Below are positions 46,991-58,600 of a stretch of DNA of 64,000 nucleotides, piece by piece. Location of the stretch: the NCBI GenBank assembly GCA_026545765.1, contig CM048844.1, positions 18,360,237-18,424,236 on the forward strand, written 5' to 3'. The notes under the pieces were generated by a model. It saw only the letters and a list, made by a program, of their open reading frames with translations. It was not told where the DNA came from and did not search any database. The DNA comes from Plantago major. Taxonomy: Eukaryota > Streptophyta > Magnoliopsida > Lamiales > Plantaginaceae. The position numbers and the translations under genes were made by a program. Position 1 is the first letter of the stretch. The number at the start of each line of letters is the position of its first letter.

Positions 46991-47592
46991 AGAGTCCAGA
47001 CCTTTAAGTTCCCATCAATGTGAGCTGAATTTCGACTTGCATATCACAGAATAATTTATGTCTCAGCATCAGGTGGTTTTTTTACAAGATACCAGACCGT
47101 CTTTTAGTTTTTCATTTAATTTTGTGTCCAAACTCGGCAATTAGATTGCCCATTCTTTATCACAGCAGGCTACACCAAACTAGCAGGCTAGCAGCATCAA
47201 TGAATTTTTTTTCTTGAAACAGTACATATTCTCTTCTCTTGTGTGTGCATTATTAACACAAAAGAGAGAAAAAAGGGAAGAAAATAAATTGACATCAATC
47301 AATCATCTTCATATTCGTGGATTAGTAACAAACTATTTATAGTAAAGAGATAAGAACTACCAATTTTCCTTGGAAAACTTCCAAACAACCAAAAAAGAGG
47401 GAAATACATTTTCCAAATGAATTTGATTTCCTCTCATTTCCTTTCCCCTGAAATCCCTTAAACCATGCAGAGCCTTAGCTTCCGATTGCTCTCTAATAGC
47501 AGTTAGAATCCCTTCATTGTTCCTAACAAGCACCACCAGGTCCACCACCAACCAAATCACTAAAATTTGGTTGGTGATCAACGTGGTAGGAG
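46991..47592. other. Upstream region of CHX copy 3
   Basis: Only about 60 bp directly before the start codon (ACCAACCAAATCACTAAAATTTGG) aligns with the other copies. The TATAAAA block of copies 1 and 2 is absent, so copy 3 has a different promoter. Confidence 0.5.
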
Positions 47593-50506
47593 ATGGTGGT
47601 GACGTCGATGGATAACACCAATTTCACCGGCGGAAGGATAGAGAATTCGCCGGGAAATGTGACTGGTGATTTTTGTCATATCGACATTGCTCTCCACTCA
47701 TCTGGTGCATGGGGTACCGAATTGGCTGACAAGTTCCTTGATTATTCATTGCCTCGTCTACATCTTCAGCTCGCCATTATCGTTCTCCTTACACAGTCTC
47801 TGCATATATTGCTTCGCCGTTTCAATTTGCCTCGCCTTGTCTCTGAGATTTTGGTAACAATTCAATTTATCCTCATTTCAATTTTTCTGTCGTCTGTTAT
47901 GTTTCTTGCATCGGAGATGATTATTAAGATATCGAAAGGTTTGTTCTTTCTGCTAATTATGCGATTGAGATGTTATAAAGTACTAGTACATTTCAAATCA
48001 GATAGATTTTTATTATAATAGACAGGGAAAAATTAAGAGATGTTTAATCTACATTTTCGTTTAACCAGGCTGGAATCATATTGGGACCAACTGTGTTTGG
48101 ACGATGGGAAAGTCTTCAGACTAAGTTGTTTCCGCCAGAAGGAGATGTGTTCCTCGACTTACTTTCGAAACTCGGATATATTTTCTTTATATTTCTATCT
48201 GGTGTGAAGATGGACCCAAAGACAGTTCTTAGGACTGGTATCAAGGCATGGACAATAGGAGTTCTTGCTGTTATACTTCCATCAGCCGGTGGCTTGTATT
48301 TTTCCTCCATTTTTCAAATAACTTTTGTTCACAAATACCGGTTGCCAGCTTACAAAAGTATAGTCGGGATCCAGAACCTATTCCCTTTTCCTGTGATTGC
48401 TTCTATGCTTGTGGACCTAAAAATTATGAACTCTGAGCTTGGCCGACTTGCTCTAGCCTCGGCTCTTATAACTGACTTGATCAGCAATTTTATTTTCACC
48501 GCTCTCTCACTTGGAAGAATAGGTCAAATGGGATTTGGAAGCATTATTATATTCTATTGTACAGTTTTGACTGCTGGCTTAATGTTATTAGTCGTTTTTG
48601 TGGGTCGGCCTCTTTGTCTATGGATCATACAAAAAACACCAGAGGGAAAACCGGTTGCTAGAATTTATGTCATTCTCCTATCTCTAATGGTCCTTGTAAT
48701 CGTCTTAATCACTGATAACGTGGGCCTCCCTTACACATACGGTCCATTTCTTTTGGGTTTGGCCGTACCAGATGGGCCGCCTTTAGGAGCTACATTGGAG
48801 GACAGGTTGGAGACTTTGGTATTGGGGATGTTTGCACCACTTCTTGTAACTTACTGTGGGATGAAAGTGAATTTGATTGAATTGTACGATCTGAGCTTCA
48901 TCGGGAGCACATGGATCATACTCACTGTTTGTTTTGCTATGAAGTTGCTTGGCATCTTTTGTCCAGCATTGTTTTGCAAAGTACCCATCAAAGATGCTGC
49001 TGCTCTATCATTCATCTTGAGTGCACAAGGAGTTGTTCAGATGTCTTTTTATTATTTCAATGCGGTTAATCAGGTGCTTAAGTTTTCCTCTATATTTTAT
49101 CAAAATGTCTTTCAATTTGAACATATTATAATAACTTAGACACACTGTAATCTGCCTTATATAACCCAACACAACTTGGGGAAAAGTATTAGATACCTCC
49201 TTCGATTGCCATGCTGATATCTGACTATGAAAGTGAACCCATGACCTTCTGGGGTTATTTGATACTAGATATATTTCAAATGTTTGGTGGGGTGGCCATG
49301 TCTGTATATCTTCAAAACTTGAGAGTCTTGACCCGTTATCATAATGACTGACGTTACCATTTTCTTTTCTTTCCGATGAACCAGACATTTGATGGAGAAA
49401 CCTTTTCCATGCTTACTCTATCAGTTCTAATACAATCTGCTCTTGCAAACATCATGGTGAAGTTACTATATGATACTACAAGATTGTATACCGGTTATCA
49501 GAAAAGAGACATTCAACATACTTCAGCTAGCTCCGAGCTACGTGTGCTTTCATGCGCCCATCGTGCCGATGACGCGACAGCTGTCAGGAAAGTTTTGGAA
49601 GCTTCTTTCCCCACGAAAGAAAGCCCTCTGGCAGTCTACGCTATCCATCTTGTGGAACTTGCTGGCCAAGCTCATCCACTACTCATCGATCACCAATTAG
49701 GCCAAAAATCAGCAGGTGGAAACAACCGGACACAAAAAATGATTGACGTTCTTAGTGCATTTGAGCAACAATATATGGGATATGTCACTGTTCAGCAATT
49801 CACAGCTATGTCTTTAACAAAGTTCATGCATTATGACATTTGCCAACTTGCTTTTAATAAATTAGCATCTTTGATCATTCTCCCGTTCCATAGGAAATGG
49901 AATCATCAAGGGAAAATGATACTGGACAGTAGCAGTTTGAGGGTGATTAACTGTGATGTTTTGGAACTGGCACCCTGTTCTGTTGCAATTCTTGTTGATC
50001 GTCACAAGGTACGGAAAATGAATCCATCTTCTGTATACAACATTGGAGTGGCATTTTTTGGAGGAAATGATGACCGCGAGGCATTGGCCTATGCGAACCG
50101 GATGGCACAATCTCCAGTTGTACATTTGACAGTTGTCCGGTTTGTTCCATGGGACATCTACGGAGGCGACAACCAATGGGATGCAGTTCTTGATGCTGAG
50201 ATATTGAAGGAAACGAGGATGCATGGTACCCACCAGGATAATATCGCCTATAGAGAAGAGAGGGTTAAAGACGGAGCTGAAACAGCCCTGCTCATTCATG
50301 CTATGGAAGAATCGTTTGATCTGATTATGGTGGGACGAAGACATAAGGATGACACACCACAACTGTTGGGTCTTAGCGAATGGAATGATCTGCCTGAACT
50401 TGGGCCGGTCGGAGACATGCTTTCTGCTCCAGATGTTAGTAAACCTGTCTCAGTGTTAGTGGTTCAACACCAAACAATTAAGGACCCGTCAAGAAAGGCA
50501 CTCTAA
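47593..50506 (+). CDS. Cation/H+ antiporter (CHX family), tandem copy 3
   Basis: Exons 47593-47853, 48069-49073 and 49385-50506 give 795 aa. Key segments: FLSGVKMDPKTV, FVGRPLCLW, ALITDLISNF, LAVPDGPPLG and, in the cytosolic domain, GNDDREALAYANRM. The early part of exon 2 is closer to copy 1 (both KLFPPEGD and MDPKTVLRTGIKAW) while exon 3 is nearly identical to copy 2, so the gene is a mosaic. The first intron is shortest here (215 bp). Frame intact; membrane exchanger role as for the family. Confidence 0.93.
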
Positions 50507-51730
50507 GAAGACAATTGGAATCATTCGAGGTTTAAAATCCAATAGGCGTGGAGCTTGCGAAACGTTCTGAAAGATCAATATATGTACTTTTGTTGTTGTT
50601 CGGGCAGTGATACTGAAGACTAGGTGAAATATGGAAGTAGAACTAGAAACTAACCAAATGTCCCATACTATTTACTGTATGGGACATTAACATCCCACCT
50701 TACAAGCTAGCTGACCTTTTCTAAGGCTCATCTTATAAGTGTCCGTTGGTGCTTTAAGTGATGAGATTTATTATGAAACTTAAAGCAGCAGGCTAGGCAA
50801 TGATAACAAAGTTTATTCGAGTGACCGAGTCAAACAAACTGGAAAAAACAAAAACTCAATTCTATAATTTATGTTTCACTTGATTCTCCAGTGGTTGTAC
50901 TGTTATCTCAACGGTGTCAATGTGTTGCTATTTTTGTAATATCCAAGATGCTATATATGTATTTTTGTATCCTTCTCCTTGTATCAGATTATGCTTGCAT
51001 AACTGTATGAAATATGAATGAAATTTGTCAAGTGTGTTGTAATTTATTTGTGAGTTGTGATCATTAAACTGAACTACAAGTTCATGACTTTTGCACAGAA
51101 CTGATTAAAGTTTCACATTGGTACCCCTCTTATATGTGTAGACTCTCGTTTGGGGTTCTATATAATTTTGACTTCGTGCGAAAAATATGCCAACTGTAAA
51201 ATGTTGATAAGGAGAGGATGGTAGTTTTCTTGATCATGTAATCAAAGATGGATTTCCTCTTCACTACCGCATACTGCACTACTTCCTGGTGCTTTACAGA
51301 TTGTACCATATGTATTAAATATTGTACTGTACAACACATTAGAATATCAGTAGGTAGTGAACCATACTGTAGGGGTATAAAAAATCTCAAAGATGCCATT
51401 TGAATCTGGATTTTAGTGCTGCTTTATTCCATGCTTGTTTTCTAGCTGTGAAACCTCTCTGATGTCTCTGTCATTTTCTGTTTTAAAATTTTGTCTGTGT
51501 ACCATGTATATGTCCAATCATTGTTATAGTATTATGTTCCACCCTAGAACTATTCTAGATTCCTAGAGAGCAAGCAATTACTAATAATTAGGAGTAAATT
51601 AATGTGTAGTGATGGACTTAAGAATAGATAAATCTGGCTTAATAAACATCTAATGATCAAACATACATGGACAACATTAGTCACGAGAAAGATGCTGCCT
51701 CTTGCCGCCCAACATGGTTCCTTTACCAGG
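50507..51730. other. 3' flank of CHX copy 3 and intergenic DNA
   Basis: Homologous to the flank of copy 2 to about 51120, including the hydrolase-like end piece (near 50980-51000). The rest has no recognised feature. Confidence 0.4.
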
Positions 51731-51738
51731 TATATATA
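51731..51738 (+). promoter_or_regulatory. TATA box of the hydrolase-like gene
   Basis: TATATATA 34 bp before the start codon, a plausible core-promoter position only if the 5' UTR is very short. Confidence 0.45.
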
Positions 51739-51771
51739 GCACATATATTTCTCTAAGCAATTCAACAAAAC

Positions 51772-53169
51772 ATGGAGCAAATAACACACAATTATATTGA
51801 GCTCAATGGCCTTAAGCACCACGTGGCGGAAATTGGGAGCGAAAATTCACCTGCAGTTGTTTTCCTGCACGGGTTCCCAGAAATATGGTACTCTTGGTGC
51901 TACCAGATGATTGTTGTTGCGAAGGCTGGTTTCAGAGCTGTTGCACCATATCTCAGAGGTTATGGGTTTACTGACCCGCAGCTTGAGCCCGGAAAGACCA
52001 CATTTGTTGACATGGTCGATGATGTGAAGGACTCCTTGACTATCTTTCCATATCAAAGGTAACTAGTTTCTGGATCAATTGTTTAAGGGGATTTTTTTAC
52101 ATAAACAGTATAGCTTCTCCAATTACATATAAATCGAAAGTTAACTGTGAGAATTTACTTTAAAACCTTGGTGATGTCTGCTAATGAATAGCCAAATTTG
52201 CCCTGACTAAACCACTCTTATAAATTCCTCGTGCGTACACAGGCTTATTTTGTTGCTAAAGATTTTGGTTCCTGGGTGGCAATGTTACTTTTCGCCACCC
52301 GAAAAAGGCCATGGGTGTTGTTACTTTGGGCATACCTTTTCTGCCTCCATTAATGCCCCTGACTTTCATGGTCTACTTCCTGAAGGCTTCTACATCTCAA
52401 GATTTCAGGTCAAACGTGCAACCGTGAGCACTAAACTGTGGAACTGTTTTTTCATGTGCATTCCTTTTGAGCTCTCAAGTTCATTTTTCTGTATTGCAGA
52501 AACCTGGGAGAGCAGAGGCTGATTTTGGTAGGCTTGATAACAAGACAGTCATTCGGAACATCTACATTCTATTTTCACGCACTGAAATACCAATTGCAAA
52601 TGAAGACCAGGAGATAATGGATATTGTGGATCCTCAACTCCTTTACCCCCTTGGTTCACTAAGGAAGATCTTGCTGCTTATGGTTCTCTCTATGAGAAAT
52701 CAGGATTCCAAACTTCACTCTATGAGAAATAGGTAGGTATTCGTCCATATTTAAAATCGATAATAACTTCTCTCAAGTAGAATCATCGAAAACCTGATTA
52801 TACCATCTGATCCACTTAAAATAACCTGTCAGAATCAGCTTTAAACAATAACCTGTTTTCTGACACCTTTTGCTAACATGTGCATATTCATTTCAGCTGA
52901 TTTAGTTTATTGAATGTGTGTAGATCACTGAGCGAGGTGTCCAACATAACAGACATAGAGGTACAGGTTCCAGGGCTGTTGATCATGGGCGAAAAATATT
53001 ATCTCTTTAAATTTGCTGGAATGGAAGATTACACAAGGACCGAGCAGGGTAAGAAGTTTTTCCCCAACCCGGAGACCATATACATCCCGGAAGGTACACA
53101 TTTTTGCAGGAGCAACTTCCTGATCAGACCAATCAACTGTTATTCTCCTTCTTCGACGGTCACAAATAG
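51772..53169 (+). pseudogene. Epoxide-hydrolase-like alpha/beta hydrolase, frameshifted
   Basis: Four exons are recognisable: 51772-52058, 52243-52408, 52500-about 52730, 52924-53169. Exon 1 has the HGFPEIWYSW oxyanion motif. Exon 2 has AKDFGSW with the nucleophile Asp, and LLPEGFYISR. Exon 3 has PGRAEADFGRLDNKTVIRNI and, in another frame, LPPWFTKEDLAAYGSLYEKS. Exon 4 has VQVPGLLIMGEKYY and EGTHF with the catalytic His, then shifts frame before the stop at 53167-53169. At least four frame changes occur (near 52030, 52300-52350, 52630 and 53100), some of them consistent with one missing base in a run. Family role: hydrolysis of epoxides such as fatty-acid or stress-related epoxides. It is either a decayed gene or an intact gene with assembly errors. 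Confidence 0.8.
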
Positions 53170-55544
53170 ACGCAAGCACAAGAAGCTCAAAATCGAGATC
53201 TCGTTTCCTCCCATTGTTAGATGTTTTACTCATATGTCAACTGTGTATGTGACTCTGTGCTATTCTTTATTCAATATGCTATTTATGTATTTTGGGCACC
53301 TTTCTCCTCAATTGTATTGTATCAGGTTTACGCTTGCATAAACTTATTAGTTGAACTTGTCAAGTGAGTTCTTCTTGTCCTTTGGAACATGACTTTGAGT
53401 AGAGTCGAGTCACATTACTTGAAACCCTTTGCAGAGCAATTCTTAACAGAGTAAACAAACGAATTTGAATTGAAAAAAATATTTCGTCTATTGAAAGGTT
53501 GCTAGATTGAAGCATATACATCAATTGAGAATGATCAAGGGTAACTATCCTTCTTGTTTACATCTATAAATAGAAACAAATTACTTACATGGAAGAAGAT
53601 CGCCTAACTAGAAAATGGTTGACTTGTGAGCAAACCCTAGGTTTTTGTGGAGTATTACTTTTTCAGCGCGGTGTACAACTATATCATGATCCGTAGTTAT
53701 TTCAATTGCAGCCCAAGTCTTTACTTTTCTTTAATTGAGTGCGTGTCCTCTATATCAGTAACGAAATTGGAATTTCAAATATATACCCACATAAAATATA
53801 GAAACTTTTGCGAGAGATTGGATTATACCGTCGTTTGCAAGAGTTGTTCCAACGAAAACGATAACTAATTTTGTTTAATCTTTTCTATCATTTTAAAAAG
53901 AATCATATGAATAGTAAACAATATGTTTCTGATAGAACGGAAGCATTGCCGAATTTGTAAATAGTGATATCGTATAATCGGTTCTCCTATTTGAAACTTG
54001 ACCGGAGATGTCACCTGTAGTCAACTCTAGAGGTTTTTTTTTTAAAAAAAAGTATTCAAAGTAGTATAATAGTAATTCACAAAGTTTGACTAAGTTTATA
54101 ATTCAATTCAAATCTCATACATCCATCTTACTTATTCAATTTGAATCTGGTGCGTACAAGTGTCACTGTTTAATTAGAAGGTGTAGGGTTGCGAATACCA
54201 TTAACGTAAGTTTCTCCCTTTTATTTATTATCTTTTAATGTTTTATCTTTTTCAATCACAAATTCATTTTTTTATATCAAAATGCTTAACACACGCAGTG
54301 TGTTACGTAAATGCTAGTACTAGATACTCCATCCATCCCATTTAATCACTAGTTTTATTCCTTTCACTATATTTTTTAGTATGGTATAGTGTTTTAATCA
54401 ACTCATCTGGTTTTGATAAATATCACATAATGATTACATTCACACCTTCTACTAGATAGTAATAATTTTTATATATATATAACGGAATGTATTTTGCCCA
54501 TCCAAACCAACTGTTGATGTTACACGAGTCACAACCTTAACAAGGGCTCGACTCGGCTTGTTCGATAAGATTTTCGGGTCGAATTCGAGTGCCATTATAA
54601 GTTTGTTTTACTTAACGTCTCAAGTAAAGTTCGGCTCGGTAATGCTCTATTAGACCCGACAAGCTTGGGTCAATATATACTTTATTATATGTATAGTATG
54701 TATTCTTCTATAATGAGCTTAGAGTAGACTAAAATATGAATAAAACAAGTTGATTTTTAGCTTAATTATTATGATTCGAATCTGAAAATTACCTTATTTT
54801 GTTAACGAACCATATTACAAGTTACAAATCGAAAAATGAGATACTCGACGCCTAACTCCATGTGCTAACAACACGAAAACCAACTCTAAGTGTGCAGAAC
54901 CACACCAATGATCCCACGCATTCTATCAACATCTAAAGAAATCAAAGCATACATTGGCCCTATTAGAATTCGTGCAAACGTAACGATCACAACAAACAAA
55001 ATTGCAGAATGAGAAAGATACCTTTTCATACTTGGAGGTTCCCTTAATCAGCAACATAAAGCATTCATTCACTTGAATCACTTTTATGTTCTAACAACAG
55101 TTACAGTTATACTCAAAATGGACCAAATCGAGCACAAATTCATCGAAACCAACGACCTTAAGCATCATACTCTATATATGTATGTTCTTACTCATTGAGT
55201 TTTATGTTGGAGATAAAGAGTTTCTAAAATTAATATACGAGTATTCAAAATCGATATTGATATTGATACATGTTATCATAGAACGATTTCCTTTACAAAT
55301 TCCATCCATACAAATTTATTATATTATACGGTTATACTTTAAAAACAGTAAAACACGAAGACACATTTACGCGGGAGCTAATCAAAATCCCCTTTGCCTA
55401 GGAGTACAAACGAAGTGAAGTTTGATGAAAATTTGTACTAGGAATTTTTCATTTTTGAGTAGAAAAAGAGGCCAAAATCCACCTGACAAGGCAACCATCC
55501 AATCCACTCGTTTGTCTTCTTCATCGGAAAAAGAAAAATCGAAA
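53170..55544. other. Intergenic DNA with degenerate repeats
   Basis: No gene supported. TACTCCATCCATCCCATTTA near 54330 looks like one end of a Stowaway-type MITE without a clear partner. Around 54540-54680, GGGCTCGACTCGGCTTGTTC and similar pieces look like decayed hAT subterminal repeats. Confidence 0.35.
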
Positions 55545-55553
55545 AAACCCTAA
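55545..55553 (+). promoter_or_regulatory. Telo-box (AAACCCTAA) before MED16
   Basis: AAACCCTAA lies 147 bp upstream of the start codon, followed by a CT-rich tract (CTCTCTCTCTCT, about 55640-55655). Both are common near plant transcription starts of housekeeping genes. Confidence 0.45.
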
Positions 55554-55691
55554 CCCCACTCGCCGTGAAATCCAATCACGACAGTCATCTAGACAGTGAT
55601 TCCTCCTGTCGCCTTCAATCGTGACTTTTCTCTCCACTTTACTCTCTCTCTCTACACCCAGCCAAACAATATATTAGGGCTTTTTTCCCAA

Positions 55692-58600
55692 ATGAACAAC
55701 AATTCCGCCACTTCTAATCAACCAGAAGACCACCCATCTCCTCGCCCCGGATCCACACACAATTCTCCTGACAGACTTGTAGTTTCTATCGATTCCACTT
55801 CAATTGGGGAAGAACCGGATGTGACCATGGCGGATAAGGATTCAGCTGCTGATGACCCCATGGATAACGACTCCGTTACTGGCAGTCCAGCTACTGTTTT
55901 CTGTATCAAGCTCAAGCAGCCCAAGTCTAATTTGCTCTATAAAATGAGTGTTCCGGAGCTTTGTCGCACTTTCAGGTCTCTGATTGCACCATTTCTAACC
56001 TCAGTTTTATACATACGCGTTTTCTAAATGTGTTTACTGCTGCTTTCTTGCAGTGCTGTTGCTTGGTGTGGGAAGTTGAATGCAATTGCCTGTGCATCAG
56101 AAACTTGCGCAAGGATCCCCAGGTTAGATAACCTTCTTAAATTAACATTCTATCTAAAATAATCATTTCTTGTAGTCCCAATAATGTTAATTTTTAAGGA
56201 ATTTGCTGTATTTTTGCTGCTTCCTTGCAAAATGGCCAATTAATGGGTTAAGGGGCACTGACTGCGCTGTTATCACCACAAGTACAAAATTTTGTGCATG
56301 ACGTGTTGTATTGCTTACTTCCGGCTCTCACGTGATTCCGTGCATTCATGTTATGTTATGTGTTAATTGGTGTGGATTCAGGTATCTCTGGTCTGATTGG
56401 ATAATGACTGGATTAGGATTTGGTTTAGGTTTGTACTAATAGTAATGAAATAAGAGGTTTGTGTACTGTGATGAATGGGTAAAAGTAGTTATGTTGCTAT
56501 GCTGGTGTCAAAATTATGTTTTTATATTCTGTAAAATATTAATCTTAGTAATGGGAAAATTAGATATTTGGTTTCAAATCGTGCCTGTAAGTGTAGTCTA
56601 ATCAAGATCCAGTCTTGCAGCTACGGTATTTACGATTTGATTATGTTCCGTGCTGTACTACTGTTTGCAAGAGCTATCAAGTGCATGATTAACGGTTGTT
56701 GTCTTTTTTTGTTCCTCTTTAGTTCAACAACAAACCCTCCGTTTTGGATTCCCATACATGTAGTAATTCCAGAGCGACCAACAGAGTGCACTGTTTTCAA
56801 TGTTACAGCAGGTATCATCTGCAACCTTCTATAGATACTGCTATACCAGTTATCATCTGTACTGTTTCCATTTTTAGAAGTCTAGAAACAAGATGATGAT
56901 CCGGGATACTCCTTTTTACTAACTTCATCTGTCTCTATCTTTGACTTGCTGCATTTTATGTTCTGGCAGAATCTCCCCGTGACTCTGTACAGTTCATGGA
57001 ATGGTCCCCGGCCTCTTGTTCTCGGGCACTGCTTATTGCCAATTTTTATGGACGCATAACCATCTGGACTCAGCCCTCTCGTGTATGTGATTTATTTAGC
57101 TATATAACTCGGCATCATTAGTCATGTTTTGCTCTATTGTGTTTTTATGGGCTTAATTTGGATTTGGCACACAGGGGCCAGCTAACCTTGTGAAAGAAGC
57201 TAGCTGCTGGCATCTGGAATACGAGTGGCGTCAGGATATTGCAGTTGTTACAAAATGGTTATCAGGAGTTTCTCCAGTATGCATCTTTTGAAAGTCTGGG
57301 AGCTTTATTTAAGTAACACATGATACTTTACATACATTTATAGCTGACTCTATTTACTGAAATTAGTATAGGTGGCTTTCAGCTAGATCAAATGGTGCCA
57401 CAAAGTCAACATTTGAGGAAAAGTTCCTTTCACAGCAATCACAGCCTCCAGGTTCGCAGTTCTTCAAATGCCTTGTCATCTATGATAGTAGCTCTCTGTA
57501 TTAAGCATTCTTCATTCTAAAATTAATATCATCTGGAGTTGATTTGCATTATATTGATTATTGAGATCATACAAGGATATGATGAATTGTCCGGCTGTAG
57601 GTTTCTCGCTAGGATGGTGCTGAGTTCAAATCTTGACAATAGAAAAAATAACAGTTGATATCATCTAGTCCAGAGTTATAGAACTTCACTTACCTTGGTG
57701 CATCTTATATTCTTATTGTATTACATTTTTCATAAGCTATTATGTTAATTGAATGTGTGCTTGGTTGGCTGATCTGTTCTCTCTACTTGTATTTATGTAA
57801 GCAAAGTGACATCTGCACCTTCCTTGGCACTTTTCTTTCTACATACATGATCAACCCACACTAAGAGAGCAATTAATGATCTCACGATTCAACCTCCTGT
57901 TTTGTATCTCATTGTGCTTCAAAGTAGTTTTTTTTGTTCATATCTGATTAATCTCCCTTGCAACCTAACCTTTTCTTTGTTTCATCTGGCAGCTGGTTGG
58001 CCCAATTTCCTTTGTGTTTGCTCAGTTTTCTCTTCTGGTTCTGTTCAACTCCATTGGTCCCAATGGCCACCTAACCAGAGTGATGCAGCATCCAAATGGT
58101 TTTACACAAGTAAAGGACTTTTGGGAGCTGGGCCTAGTGGAATAATGGCTGCAGATGCTATTGTTACGGATTCTGGAGCACTGCATGTTGCAGGGGTTCC
58201 CATCGTTAACCCATCAACTGTTGTTGTTTGGGAAGTCATGCCTGGCCCTGGAAATGGATTCCAAGCCACTCCTAAAGCAACTGTGAATAATGAAGTTCCA
58301 CCATCACTTAATCCTCCTTCCTGGGATGGTTTTGCTCCATTAGCTGCTTATCTATTAAGCTGGCAGGAGTATTTGTTATCAGAAGCCAAACAGGTTAAAA
58401 AACAGACAGAACAAGATTACAGCAATATAATTACACTTCATTGTTCTCCAGTTTCAAACTTCTCTGCTTATGTGAGTCCTGAGGCTGCAGCTCAATCAGC
58501 CGCTACAACAACCTGGGGTTCTGGTGTTACTGCAGTTGCATTTGACCCAACGCGCGGTGGTTCTGTGATATCTGTTGTAATAGTTGAAGGTATTCTTTGT

